Assembly (NCBI GenBank): GCA_016933835.1
Contig: JAFGAC010000106.1
Location: 1-64,000, forward strand
Reading direction: 5' to 3'
DNA: 64,000 nucleotides
From: Clostridiales bacterium
Lineage (GTDB): Bacteria; Bacillota; Clostridia; Peptostreptococcales; Acidaminobacteraceae
The position numbers and the translations under genes were made by a program. The notes under the pieces are model-generated. The model had not been told where the DNA came from. It did no database searches and worked only from the letters and a program-made list of their open reading frames with translations. Below are positions 24,578 to 33,757 of this stretch, in pieces; the stretch's first letter is position 1; each line of letters starts with the position of its first letter.

Positions 24578-26620
24578 ATGAACCAGTTGACAATTATTTT
24601 ATCTATTCCCTTTATATCGGCAGGAATGAGTTATTTACTGGGAAGCTATAATGAAAAAATTAGAGATGCATTTAATGTAATCGTGACAGCTATTGTATTT
24701 TTACTTATTATTTCTCTTTATCCAAAAGTTTCTGCAACAACAATGGAATATTCTATTTCTGATATTATGGGAACTGGACTTCATTTAAAAATGGATAGCT
24801 TCAGGTACGCGTTGGTTTTTATTTCAGGATTGGGTTGGTTTCTTGGAACGATGTTCTCAACACAGTATATTACGCGCTATAAAAACAGAAATAGATATTA
24901 TTTGTTTTTCATGCTCACCTATGGGTTTACTCTGGGTGTTTTCATGGCAGATAATTTATTGAACCTTTTTACTTTTTTTGAGGGGATGTCTCTTACATCT
25001 TATGCACTTGTTATTCATGACGAGGATAATTATTCTCATGATGCCGGCATTTCATATTTGTCTATGTCTCTAGCGGGTGGGCTTATCCTGCTGATGGGAA
25101 TTTTCCTGGTTTTTGATTATACAAAAACTTTGGAAATAGGTGAGATTGGTAAAACGATACAACTGTTAACTCAAGTAAAACAATATATAATAGCGGGACT
25201 ATTTATAATTGGCTTTGGAATTAAGGCAAGTATGTTTCCTTTGCATACATGGCTTCCAAAAGCGTACGCATCTGCACCAGCACCTGCGACAGCAATTTTG
25301 AGTGCAATTTTACTGAAAACAGGATTATTTGGGGTAATAATTACATTGGTGGAAATTTTAAATGCCAACTTAGCTGTTTCTTATGTTGTATTTATCATAG
25401 GATTGATCAATATCATGCTAGGTGGGATTATGGCTATCATGCAAAGAAATATCAAAAGAATCATTGCCTATTCGAGCATGAGTCAAACAGGATTTATGTT
25501 GCTAGGTATTGGAATGATAGGTATATTGGGTGATGATGGTGGTTTTGCATTAATTGCAACACTTCTTTATATGGTGAATCATGCCGTATTCAAATTATTG
25601 CTTTTTATGGCAGCAGGTATCATATACATGTATTTCAAAGAAATGAGTTTGAATAAAATATGGGGATTCGGGAAGCATAAAATCTTATTGAAAGGATTGT
25701 TTTTAGTTGGAATATTAGGCATCATAGGATTTCCTGGATTCAACGGGTTTACGTCTAAAACCCTTATCCATGAAGCGATTCTTGAAGCTCAACATCTTAC
25801 TCATTATTTTATTTTCGAAATTGCAGAGTTGATATTCTATTTAGGTGGAGCGCTCACTGTCGCATACATGCTAAAGTTATTCATAGCAGTATTTGTAAAA
25901 GAAAACAAAGAATTTCAGGGGCAATATAAACTCAAGTTCAGAAAAAGAGCATTATTGCCATTATTTATTTTGGCAAGCATTATTATTTTCATTGGTCTAT
26001 TCCCTGTTTATTTTATTGGATTGCTGAGTGGTACTGGCCAAATGTTCAACTACACTTTACCTTTGGAGTGGTCGTTTTTCACACGGGAATCATTGATGTC
26101 AAGCTTTTTGACAATGAGCTTCGGTATAATGATTTATACATTGATAGTTCAAAACCATTTAGTCATAAAAATGGAAAATCAGATGATTTATGTAAATCCA
26201 TCATATAAATGGTTTAGTTTAGAAGATAATTTATATAAGCCTATTATAAAAAGTGTATTCAAAACACTTTCAGATATTTTTAAATACTTGGATGGTTGGC
26301 TTTTAAGTACAGCTAGATTGGCAATAAAAGCAGGGAGTGCCATAGGTAGTTTTGATGTTAAAGTCTTGCCTAAACTTGAATGGGACCGTTATACGATTGA
26401 TTTGGAGCCTAATAAGATTAGAGAGAATATAAAAGAGAAAGTAACCGAATCAAAAGAGACAATTCAAAATTCTGTCAGTGATAAATTCAATGGTGAGAGT
26501 TTAAAAATGAAAGATATAATTGAAAGCTATAAAATTAAGTTGAGTGGAATTACCTTTTCAATATTTTTGTTGGGAATTGTTATTGTATTGAGTTATATTT
26601 TTATTTTTATTAAAAAGTAA
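24578..26620 (+). CDS. MrpA/MrpD-like large antiporter subunit, copy 3
   Basis: 680 residues: about 14 helices with GFGIKASMFPLHTWLPKAY and IIAYSSMSQTGFMLLGIG, then an amphipathic 150-residue tail and a last helix at the C-terminus (ITFSIFLLGIVIVLSY). The tail recalls the lateral helix extension of NuoL/HyfB-like subunits, which holds neighbouring channel subunits together. AGGAGG eight bases upstream supports the second ATG. It closes the operon, followed by a terminator. No hydrogenase or other redox subunit is encoded next to it. Confidence 0.87.
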   Translation: MNQLTIILSIPFISAGMSYLLGSYNEKIRDAFNVIVTAIVFLLIISLYPKVSATTMEYSISDIMGTGLHLKMDSFRYALVFISGLGWFLGTMFSTQYITRYKNRNRYYLFFMLTYGFTLGVFMADNLLNLFTFFEGMSLTSYALVIHDEDNYSHDAGISYLSMSLAGGLILLMGIFLVFDYTKTLEIGEIGKTIQLLTQVKQYIIAGLFIIGFGIKASMFPLHTWLPKAYASAPAPATAILSAILLKTGLFGVIITLVEILNANLAVSYVVFIIGLINIMLGGIMAIMQRNIKRIIAYSSMSQTGFMLLGIGMIGILGDDGGFALIATLLYMVNHAVFKLLLFMAAGIIYMYFKEMSLNKIWGFGKHKILLKGLFLVGILGIIGFPGFNGFTSKTLIHEAILEAQHLTHYFIFEIAELIFYLGGALTVAYMLKLFIAVFVKENKEFQGQYKLKFRKRALLPLFILASIIIFIGLFPVYFIGLLSGTGQMFNYTLPLEWSFFTRESLMSSFLTMSFGIMIYTLIVQNHLVIKMENQMIYVNPSYKWFSLEDNLYKPIIKSVFKTLSDIFKYLDGWLLSTARLAIKAGSAIGSFDVKVLPKLEWDRYTIDLEPNKIRENIKEKVTESKETIQNSVSDKFNGESLKMKDIIESYKIKLSGITFSIFLLGIVIVLSYIFIFIKK

Positions 26621-26646
26621 AATACACCTGCATAGGTGTATTTTTT
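26621..26646 (+). terminator. Terminator of the Mrp operon
   Basis: AATACACCT / AGGTGTATT stem with a GCAT loop followed by six T residues. Confidence 0.93.
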
Positions 26647-26692
26647 GCGTTAATTTGATAAAATATAGGTAGAGATCAAGGAGGAAGTAATT

Positions 26693-27340
26693 ATGAAAAA
26701 ACTAGTTTCAATAATTTTAATTGCTATCATTGTTTTAGCTGGATGCCAAAAAACAATAGATTATATTGAGACAGATTTGGACATAGTTTCAAGAAGAGTG
26801 CTCGATGATAACTCTGAAGTACTATATAGAAGTGACGACTTTGGAAGCGAAAATTTGATTACGATTATAGTTGACGGCAAAGAAAAAATAATTGAAGGCA
26901 AGATGCCATCACCTCCAGTTATCAATACTTCAATGGATAAATTTGCCTTCATTGATGAACTTGAATGGGAAGTGCTTGGAAATGTATGGGTCTATGATAC
27001 ATCCGATAAAAGTTTAAAAATGATTGTTGACTATAAAAATTATAAAGAGCTTACATCCAAGGTGCTCTTATGGTACGATGAGGATGTTCTTTTGATAATT
27101 ATGGGATACCCCTATGGGACGGTTACAGTCGGTGGAAGCTTATATGGTTATTCAATGGAGCAGGAGAAATTGTTTTTATTGAAGGAACCTTTAAAGAATC
27201 AGGAGATTAAATCCTTGGAAAAAGAAGATAATGAAATCGTGTTGGAAATTGCAGAATTTGATGAAAATTACATGAATTATACGATAAATAAAGAAAAATT
27301 CAAGCTTGAAGATTGGAGTCAATATCAAGAGATGAACTAA
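26693..27340 (+). CDS. Lipoprotein, DUF4652-like
   Basis: 215 residues with a lipoprotein signal peptide ending in the lipobox LAGC (cysteine near residue 18), so it should be anchored on the outer face of the membrane. The segments EWEVLGNVWVYD and MGYPYGTVTVGGSLYGY resemble the DUF4652 family, which has no known function and looks like a small beta-propeller-type or TolB-like fold. AAGGAGG precedes the ATG. It begins a group of four small genes without terminators between them. Confidence 0.75.
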   Translation: MKKLVSIILIAIIVLAGCQKTIDYIETDLDIVSRRVLDDNSEVLYRSDDFGSENLITIIVDGKEKIIEGKMPSPPVINTSMDKFAFIDELEWEVLGNVWVYDTSDKSLKMIVDYKNYKELTSKVLLWYDEDVLLIIMGYPYGTVTVGGSLYGYSMEQEKLFLLKEPLKNQEIKSLEKEDNEIVLEIAEFDENYMNYTINKEKFKLEDWSQYQEMN

Positions 27341-27372
27341 AAAACTGATAATAAAAGAATTGGGGAATATTT

Positions 27373-27867
27373 TTGAAAGATATAAAACATGATATAGTGA
27401 TAGTAATATTGACACTCGTTTATTTGCTGATTCTTATGAAAGCTATTGTTTTGAAACATGCAGCATTTGGCATTTTTTACGAAGAACTAGTCCACTCAAG
27501 TATTTGGCATTTATTGCCAAGACCCTATGGACAATTCAATTTTGTTCCTTTTGATACGATAAAACTTTATATGAACAATTATCATCTGCTGTCAAGAAAT
27601 ATAGTCATTGGGAATTTGATTGGAAATGTTGGATTGTTTGTACCGATAGGAATGTTGTTGAAAAGCTTTAAAAGTATAAAGATAAGCAATTTAAATGTCA
27701 TATTATTAGGTCTTTTACTCAGTATTACATTGGAAATTCTACAATATATTTCTGGGCTGGGAATTGCAGATGTTGATGATTTGATATTGAATGTATCAGG
27801 AGTTGTTTTAGGGATTGTCATTGTAAATATTTTTACGAAGAATCATTTGAAAAATCAAGATAAATAA
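27373..27867 (+). CDS. VanZ-like membrane protein
   Basis: 164 residues with four or five hydrophobic segments. NFVPFDTIKLY, NLIGNVGLFVPIGMLL and LEILQYISGLGIADVDDLILNVSG are the recognisable VanZ-family blocks (the N-x-x-F-x-P and D-x-x-D-x-x-x-N-x-x-G motifs). VanZ relatives alter resistance to glycopeptides and lipopeptides, probably by changing surface access to the cell envelope. TTG 27373 has only a weak ribosome site. Confidence 0.85.
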   Translation: MKDIKHDIVIVILTLVYLLILMKAIVLKHAAFGIFYEELVHSSIWHLLPRPYGQFNFVPFDTIKLYMNNYHLLSRNIVIGNLIGNVGLFVPIGMLLKSFKSIKISNLNVILLGLLLSITLEILQYISGLGIADVDDLILNVSGVVLGIVIVNIFTKNHLKNQDK

Positions 27868-27914
27868 AAGGTGATGAACAGAAATTGAACGGCTGATTTT
27901 AAGGAGATGGATTT

Positions 27915-28583
27915 ATGAATAAAGGATGGACAATAGCTTTTACTGTTATTTTGATAATAGTTGCATCAATTGGTTCAGCTTATCTGATGCGTTCGGTAGG
28001 AGAACTATCAATAGAAATTGATGAATTGAAAATGATTTTGAATAATCAAAATGATTCAGTTGAAAATCAGATTGAAATTATTGCAAAATTAGAAGAAGAC
28101 AATAAAAATTTGATTGCGAACATGGAATTGTTATTGAGTGATAATATTCAATTGAATGAAAAAATGGATTTTCTGAAAGAAAAATTCATCGAACTTCCTG
28201 GTGTGGTCAATAAATTCGGAGTCATTGAAAAAATGACCGTTGGAAATGGTAGGATTCAATTTGAAATTGATCAAAAACAATGGTTGACGGGAGAAGAAGG
28301 AATGAGATACTTGATAGAGACATATGATCTAGAAATCTCACAAGCGGCTGATTTGATGCCGAACGGTTACTATATAAAAGACATTCCAGATGATGGAAAA
28401 GTTTATGAATTGACAAAAGAGGCTATAATAAAAATTATAAGTGAAAATGTGCTTGTAGACAGTGACTTGGCCTCATTGATTGAACATGTAAAAAGCAATG
28501 ACGAGGTAAATAATTACCCACTCTTTGATTTTTATGTCATAGAAAACAATACAGTTGAAGTCACAGAGAAATATATTCCTTAA
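27915..28583 (+). CDS. Membrane-anchored coiled-coil protein of unknown function
   Basis: 222 residues: one N-terminal helix (about 6-26), a heptad-rich coiled coil (about 30-95, many E/L/N) and a 125-residue soluble domain with no motif that I recognise. The topology suggests an extracytoplasmic coiled coil and domain. AAGGAG precedes the ATG. It lies 12 bases before the GNAT gene. Confidence 0.7.
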   Translation: MNKGWTIAFTVILIIVASIGSAYLMRSVGELSIEIDELKMILNNQNDSVENQIEIIAKLEEDNKNLIANMELLLSDNIQLNEKMDFLKEKFIELPGVVNKFGVIEKMTVGNGRIQFEIDQKQWLTGEEGMRYLIETYDLEISQAADLMPNGYYIKDIPDDGKVYELTKEAIIKIISENVLVDSDLASLIEHVKSNDEVNNYPLFDFYVIENNTVEVTEKYIP

Positions 28584-28594
28584 GGAGATTTGTG

Positions 28595-29455
28595 ATGCAT
28601 GAAATTAAAGCAAGCAATCAGTTGAATCAACAAACCATAAAGGATATTTATCATGTTGTTGATAAATGCAATCAACATGACAAAACACGCGGCAAAGTAA
28701 AAATTGACGACAGTATTAATTATTATCCCGAAATGAAATCTTTATTTCTTCTTTATGAGGATAATCAGCTTGTAAGTTTTATGAAATTATTCAGCGTTTT
28801 TCCATCTACAGTTGAAATTTCAGGATATACTTTGCCAGAATTTAGAGGCAGAGGGTATTTCAAAATTTTGAGAGAAAAGGTTATTGAGGAATCGATAAAA
28901 TACAATTATAAGAAAATTACTTTTGTTATTGATTCAGCTTCAATTGAGGGACTGGAGTGGACACGGAAAAAATCGCTTCTATATGAAAATACTGAAGTGA
29001 CGATGAAACTGGCCAATTATTCAAAAAATTTAAGCGGTGATCTTGAGGGAAAACTTATTTTATGTGAATTTGACTCCCTAGATGAAATGCTTTCACTTAA
29101 TAATCAGATTTTTACAATGGAAGCTGACAGCGCATACAAGTATTTGAAAAAAGTTATTGAATATCCAAATAAAGAATTGTATTTCTTGAAAGAAAGTGGC
29201 TTGAACGTGGGGATGGGTGGTATTTATTACACAAATGACACTGCTGTTCTTTTTGGCATTGGAATATTAAAAGAACATAGGAAAAAGGGATACAGCAAAA
29301 AAATAGTATCAGCACTTATAGAGAAAGCTAAAGCGCATCATTATTCTGATATTGAACTAGAAGTAGATCAAGATAATTTAACTGCATACAGCCTCTATAA
29401 AAACATCGGATTTATAGAAACGTCTTCAATGTGTTATTTTAGTGAGTCAATATAA
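28595..29455 (+). CDS. Double-GNAT N-acetyltransferase
   Basis: 286 residues forming two GNAT folds in tandem. The first has TLPEFRGRGYFKILREKV; the second has LKEHRKKGYSKKIVSALIEKA, both of the acetyl-CoA-binding R/Q-x-x-G-x-G/A type. It ends LYKNIGFIETSSMCYF, which is close to the end of the double-GNAT protein at 58052-58975, so the two are paralogues. AAGGAG is seven bases before ATG 28595 and only four from a GTG at 28592. The substrate is unknown. Confidence 0.85.
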   Translation: MHEIKASNQLNQQTIKDIYHVVDKCNQHDKTRGKVKIDDSINYYPEMKSLFLLYEDNQLVSFMKLFSVFPSTVEISGYTLPEFRGRGYFKILREKVIEESIKYNYKKITFVIDSASIEGLEWTRKKSLLYENTEVTMKLANYSKNLSGDLEGKLILCEFDSLDEMLSLNNQIFTMEADSAYKYLKKVIEYPNKELYFLKESGLNVGMGGIYYTNDTAVLFGIGILKEHRKKGYSKKIVSALIEKAKAHHYSDIELEVDQDNLTAYSLYKNIGFIETSSMCYFSESI

Positions 29456-29620
29456 AAATAGGTGATTAATGAGCAATCTTTGTTATTTTAAATAAATGGC
29501 ATAGGTTGTTTTTTTATTATACAAATTTAATTTGATAATGATTTAAAATAAGAAATACACAAATGAAAACACGAACTATAATCTTGTTTATTCCTCATAT
29601 GTTTATTTGTATATGTTTCT

Positions 29621-29640
29621 TTTGATAAGGATTTATCAAA
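29621..29640 (+). promoter_or_regulatory. Inverted repeat, possible operator of the liv operon
   Basis: TTTGATAA-GGAT-TTATCAAA, perfect over eight bases, about 85 bp upstream of the -35 box. No T-run follows, so a protein site is more likely than a terminator. Confidence 0.4.
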
Positions 29641-29724
29641 GTGTTGGCAAATGAAGGTTCTTGAATATTATTGACGTTTTAATCGAAAAAAAATATTTAT
29701 ATGTGCAAATTAGACATATATATA

Positions 29725-29752
29725 TTGATTTTATAGAAGTTGGTGGTATTAT
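29725..29752 (+). promoter_or_regulatory. Candidate promoter of the liv operon
   Basis: TTGATT (29725-29730), 16 bases, TATTAT (29747-29752); an overlapping TATAAT at 29750-29755 gives a 19-base spacer. Confidence 0.45.
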
Positions 29753-29811
29753 AATTATAAATGTTAAAAAAATGTAACAAGGTTACAAAAAAAATTATAA
29801 GGGGGATATCT

Positions 29812-30978
29812 ATGAAAAAGATATCATTATTGTTAGTGCTTGTACTTGTATTATCAATTGCATTAACTGCATGCAGCAGTTCATCAAACGATGTGGCAGT
29901 TGAAGAACCAACTCAAGAAGTTGTTAAATTTGGTGTATTTGAGCCATTAACTGGTGCAAATGCTGCTGGTGGAGCAATGGAAATTGAAGGTATTGAACTT
30001 GCTCAAGAATTATATCCAGAAGTTTTGGGTATGCCTATTGAATTAGTTGTTGTTGACAACAAGTCAGACAAAGTTGAAGCTGCAAATGCTGCAACAAAAT
30101 TAGTTGACCAAGATAAAGTAAACGCAGTTATTGGTTCTTGGGGTTCTTCACTTTCTATGGCGGCAGGTCCAATTGTAATGGATGCTGGCATTCCTGCAGT
30201 AGGAACATCTTGTACTAACCCATTAGTGACATTAGGAAATGATTTTTACTTCAGAGTTACATTTATCGACTCTTTCCAAGGTGTTGTAATGGCAAATTAT
30301 GCATATGAAGTATTAGGCGCTTCAAAAGTTGCTATCGTTCAAGAAATTTCAAATGACTATTCTGTTGGATTAGTGAAATTCTTTACTGATGAATTTATAA
30401 AATTGACTGGTGATGCAGATTCTATCGTTTATGTTGCTAACTACAATACAGGCGACCAAGATTTTACTGCACAACTTACAAATATCAAATCGATGAATCC
30501 AGATGCAATCTTTGCTCCTGGTAATTACAGTGAATCTGCAATGTTGATAAAACAAGCTAAAGAATTGGATATTACTACTCCTTTCTTAGGCGCAGATACT
30601 TGGGAAACTCCTGAATTTATAGAAATCGGTGGAGAAGCTGTCAATGGTACTGTATTCTCAACATTCTTTGATTCACAAGTTCCTTTAACACCTGAATCTG
30701 AAGTATTCTTAGATGCTTATAGAGCAAAATTCAACAAAGAACCAGCATCAGTTACTGCTTTAGCATATGATGCTTATATCTTATTGGTAAATGCTATTGA
30801 AAGAGCTGGTAGTGCAGATCCTGCGGCTATTAGAGATGCATTGGCTGAAACAACTGGATTTGACGGAGCAGCTGGTGTTATTGCTTTGGATGCCAACGGA
30901 GATGCTGTTAAGAATGCAGTTATCAAAACAATTGAAAACGGTGAATTTACTTACTTAACTACAATTGCACCTAAGTAA
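29812..30978 (+). CDS. Branched-chain amino-acid ABC transporter substrate-binding lipoprotein
   Basis: 388 residues. A signal peptide ends in lipobox LTAC (C21), then a periplasmic-binding-protein type I (Peripla_BP_6/LivJ) fold: VKFGVFEPLTGANAAGG near the N-terminus, VIGSWGSSLSMAAGP and NPDAIFAPGNYSESAMLIKQAKELD. Its codon usage is more regular than its neighbours, as expected for a highly expressed protein. ATG 29812 is supported by AAGGGGG; an upstream ATG (29761) would add 17 charged residues. A leaky-looking terminator separates it from the permease genes. Confidence 0.94.
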   Translation: MKKISLLLVLVLVLSIALTACSSSSNDVAVEEPTQEVVKFGVFEPLTGANAAGGAMEIEGIELAQELYPEVLGMPIELVVVDNKSDKVEAANAATKLVDQDKVNAVIGSWGSSLSMAAGPIVMDAGIPAVGTSCTNPLVTLGNDFYFRVTFIDSFQGVVMANYAYEVLGASKVAIVQEISNDYSVGLVKFFTDEFIKLTGDADSIVYVANYNTGDQDFTAQLTNIKSMNPDAIFAPGNYSESAMLIKQAKELDITTPFLGADTWETPEFIEIGGEAVNGTVFSTFFDSQVPLTPESEVFLDAYRAKFNKEPASVTALAYDAYILLVNAIERAGSADPAAIRDALAETTGFDGAAGVIALDANGDAVKNAVIKTIENGEFTYLTTIAPK

Positions 30979-30990
30979 TAATACTGAATG

Positions 30991-31028
30991 AAAAGAGTTG
31001 TGCAGATTGTTTGATCTGCACTCTTTTT
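30991..31028 (+). terminator. Intra-operon terminator between binding protein and livH
   Basis: AAAAGAG and TGCAGAT pair with ATCTGCA and CTCTTTT around a small TTG bulge, then a T-run. Partial read-through would give more binding protein than membrane parts. Confidence 0.75.
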
Positions 31029-31050
31029 TGATTATTTTGGAGGAACAAAT

Positions 31051-31944
31051 ATGTCACTAGAAACTTTTTTTCAACATTTAAGTAACGGTCTTGCACTGGG
31101 AAGCTTATATGCGCTAATTGCAATAGGTTATACAATGGTATATGGAATTCTCAGATTGATCAATTTTGCGCATGGCGATATTTTTATGATTTCCACGTAT
31201 ATTGTATTTTATGGCGTAACCATGTTCCTAATGCCTTGGTGGGTGGCTTTTGTCGTAGCTATTCTATTGACAGGAATCTTCGGAATATTGGTGGAGAGAG
31301 TGGCTTATAGACCATTGAGAGATTCTCCAAGAATATCAGTAATGATATCTGCTATTGGTGCTTCTTTTTTAATTGAGAATCTTGCTATTGTAATATTTGG
31401 TGGACGACCAAAAGCATTTCCAATACCTGATTATTTCAATCAAGTAGCACATTTCAATACAATATCAATTCCCTTTGCCAACTTTTTTATTCCTATAGTT
31501 ACATTGACATCATTAGTTATTTTATTGTTTATTGTCAACAAAACAAAAACTGGAATGGCGATGCGTGCGGTATCCAAAGATTATGAAGCAGCGCGTTTAA
31601 TGGGAATCAATGTAGACAATATTATTTCCATCACTTTTGGTATAGGTTCCATGCTAGCAGCTATCGGCGGTATTTTATGGGGTATAAAATATCCGAATTT
31701 GATCCCGCTTCTAGGAATAATGCCTGGACTTAAGGCTTTTATTGCAGCAGTTATAGGTGGAATCGGAGATATCAAAGGCGCTGTTATTGGTGGATTTTTA
31801 TTGGGAATGTCTGAAATCATGATTATTGCATTCCTGCCTTCATTGACAGGATACAGAGATGCCTTCGCATTTATCCTGCTAATAGCTATTTTACTCTTTA
31901 AACCTTCTGGATTAATGGGTCAAAATGTAACGGAGAAGGTGTAA
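31051..31944 (+). CDS. livH: Branched-chain amino-acid ABC permease LivH
   Basis: 297 residues with about eight helices. GLALGSLYALIAIGYTMVYGI at the start (first residues given only), LINFAHGDIFM and AAVIGGIGDIKGAVIGG are the LivH signatures. It forms the transmembrane pore with LivM. GGAGG precedes ATG 31051. Confidence 0.95.
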   Translation: MSLETFFQHLSNGLALGSLYALIAIGYTMVYGILRLINFAHGDIFMISTYIVFYGVTMFLMPWWVAFVVAILLTGIFGILVERVAYRPLRDSPRISVMISAIGASFLIENLAIVIFGGRPKAFPIPDYFNQVAHFNTISIPFANFFIPIVTLTSLVILLFIVNKTKTGMAMRAVSKDYEAARLMGINVDNIISITFGIGSMLAAIGGILWGIKYPNLIPLLGIMPGLKAFIAAVIGGIGDIKGAVIGGFLLGMSEIMIIAFLPSLTGYRDAFAFILLIAILLFKPSGLMGQNVTEKV

Positions 31945-31945
31945 T

Positions 31946-32989
31946 ATGTTTAATAAGAAGAATTTATATAGAATGGGGCTTATACTCCTAACAGTGATTG
32001 TGCTAGCTATATTGAATAGTGTTTTAGGAAAATATCAAGTCAGAATTTTGAATTTAGCAGGGATATATATTGTATTAGGATTAAGTTTGAATTTAATTAA
32101 TGGATTTACAGGGCTTTTTTCTCTTGGGCATGCTGGATTTATGGCTATAGGTGCGTATACAAGTGCTTTATTGACAATGTCTGCAGTACAAAAACAAGCT
32201 AATTTCTTTGTCCAACCTATTGTTCCTTGGCTTGCGAATATTGAATTGGGATTTTTACCGGCAATGATGATTGGTGGAATAGTATCAGCAATTATTGGAG
32301 CATTGCTTGCAGCTCCGATTTTAAGACTTAAAGATGATTATTTAGCAATTGCTACATTAGGTTTTGGAGAAATAATTCGTGTTATTTTTACAAATACACA
32401 AAGTTTGACAAACGGTGCATTAGGTTTAAAAGGACTAACGAGATTTACAAATGTCCCTTATAGCTGGGGTATTGCTCTCCTTACGATTATTTTCATGTTT
32501 TCACTTAGAAGAAGCAGTTATGGAAAAGCTTTTATGGCCATTAGAGAAGATGAAATAGCAGCAGAGGCAATGGGGATTGATTTGTTCAAACATAAATTAT
32601 TGGCATTTACAATAGGATCTTTTTTTGCAGGAGTTGGAGGCGCGTTGTTAGCTCATTTGATGGGAACCATCGATCCTCTGATGTTCAGATTCCTGATGAC
32701 TTTTAATATCCTATTGATTGTTGTTCTTGGAGGAATAGGGAGTATTTCAGGTACTGTTATTTCTGCAATTATAGTGACAGTATCAATGGAAGCACTTAGA
32801 TTCCTTGACAGTGCAATAAATCTTGGATTTGTAGTAATACCGAGTGTGCCTGGAATGAGAATGGTATTGTTCTCAATGCTTCTAATGTTGGTCATCTTGT
32901 TCTATCAGCATGGTCTGATGGGACGAGACGAGATTACACTTGATACTTTAGGCGGATTTTTTGGTAAATTCAAGAAGAAGGAGGCCTAA
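31946..32989 (+). CDS. livM: Branched-chain amino-acid ABC permease LivM
   Basis: 347 residues, eight to ten helices. LNLINGFTGLFSLGHAGFM and the cytoplasmic coupling segment AIREDEIAAEAMGIDLFKHKLLAF identify LivM. It starts one base after livH ends. Confidence 0.95.
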   Translation: MFNKKNLYRMGLILLTVIVLAILNSVLGKYQVRILNLAGIYIVLGLSLNLINGFTGLFSLGHAGFMAIGAYTSALLTMSAVQKQANFFVQPIVPWLANIELGFLPAMMIGGIVSAIIGALLAAPILRLKDDYLAIATLGFGEIIRVIFTNTQSLTNGALGLKGLTRFTNVPYSWGIALLTIIFMFSLRRSSYGKAFMAIREDEIAAEAMGIDLFKHKLLAFTIGSFFAGVGGALLAHLMGTIDPLMFRFLMTFNILLIVVLGGIGSISGTVISAIIVTVSMEALRFLDSAINLGFVVIPSVPGMRMVLFSMLLMLVILFYQHGLMGRDEITLDTLGGFFGKFKKKEA

Positions 32990-32992
32990 TAA

Positions 32993-33757
32993 ATGACTAT
33001 TTTGAGAACTGACCATATTACTATGAAATTTGGCGGACTGACTGCCGTTTCTGATTTAAATCTTGAAATACCTGAAAATGGCATTGTTGGCCTGATTGGA
33101 CCAAATGGTGCGGGGAAAACAACTGTTTTCAATATGATTACAGGTGTATATGCGCCAACTACGGGAAATATTGTTTTTGATAAAAAAGATATTACAGGGA
33201 TAAAGTCTCACTTGATTACAAAAAGTGGTATAGCAAGAACTTTTCAAAATATCAGATTGTTCAAAGATTTGACGGTGCTTGACAACGTAATGATTGCAAA
33301 TCACTTGAGATTGAAATCAAATATCATTTCTTCTGTTTTGAGAACGCCTGACTATAGGGCAAAAGAAGATCATATTTTAAAAAAATCACTTCTATTGCTT
33401 GAAGAGGTTGGTCTTATTGAATATAAGGATGATAAAGCAAGTTCATTGCCTTATGGAAAACAAAGAAAACTTGAAATTGCACGTGCATTGGCTACTGAAC
33501 CGAAATTACTGCTTTTAGATGAGCCAGCTGCGGGTATGAATCCACAAGAATCCATAGAATTGATGGAGTTTGTAAAGGAAATACGTGGCAAGTTCGATCT
33601 TTCAATTTTGATGATTGAACATCACATGCAGGTAATTATGGGTGTTTGTGAAAAAATATATGTGTTGGATTATGGTGTTAACATAGCCGAAGGAAACCCA
33701 TATGAAATTCAAAACAATCCAAAAGTTATCGAAGCGTATTTAGGGGTGGACGAATGA
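32993..33757 (+). CDS. livG: Branched-chain amino-acid ABC ATPase LivG
   Basis: 254 residues. Walker A GPNGAGKTT, Q-loop ARTFQNIRLF and Walker B LLLLDEPAAGMNP are present. The signature motif is LPYGKQRKLEIARAL, that is YGKQR instead of LSGGQ, which is normal for LivG. Overlaps livF by four bases. Confidence 0.95.
   Translation: MTILRTDHITMKFGGLTAVSDLNLEIPENGIVGLIGPNGAGKTTVFNMITGVYAPTTGNIVFDKKDITGIKSHLITKSGIARTFQNIRLFKDLTVLDNVMIANHLRLKSNIISSVLRTPDYRAKEDHILKKSLLLLEEVGLIEYKDDKASSLPYGKQRKLEIARALATEPKLLLLDEPAAGMNPQESIELMEFVKEIRGKFDLSILMIEHHMQVIMGVCEKIYVLDYGVNIAEGNPYEIQNNPKVIEAYLGVDE

Larger units (their letters stand above)
29456..29811 (+). other. 356-base gene-free region before the branched-chain amino-acid transporter
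   Basis: Very A+T-rich, with no open frame of note. It contains a perfect 8-bp inverted repeat (29621-29640), a candidate promoter (29725-29752) and a leader of about 50 bases before the AAGGGGG ribosome site. No riboswitch or attenuator structure that I know was recognised. Confidence 0.6.

Noticed and set aside
19278-26620. Membrane-bound hydrogenase or complex I operon
   Set aside because: Only membrane-arm genes are present; no large or small hydrogenase subunit, Fe-S protein or NuoB/C/D homologue is encoded on either side.
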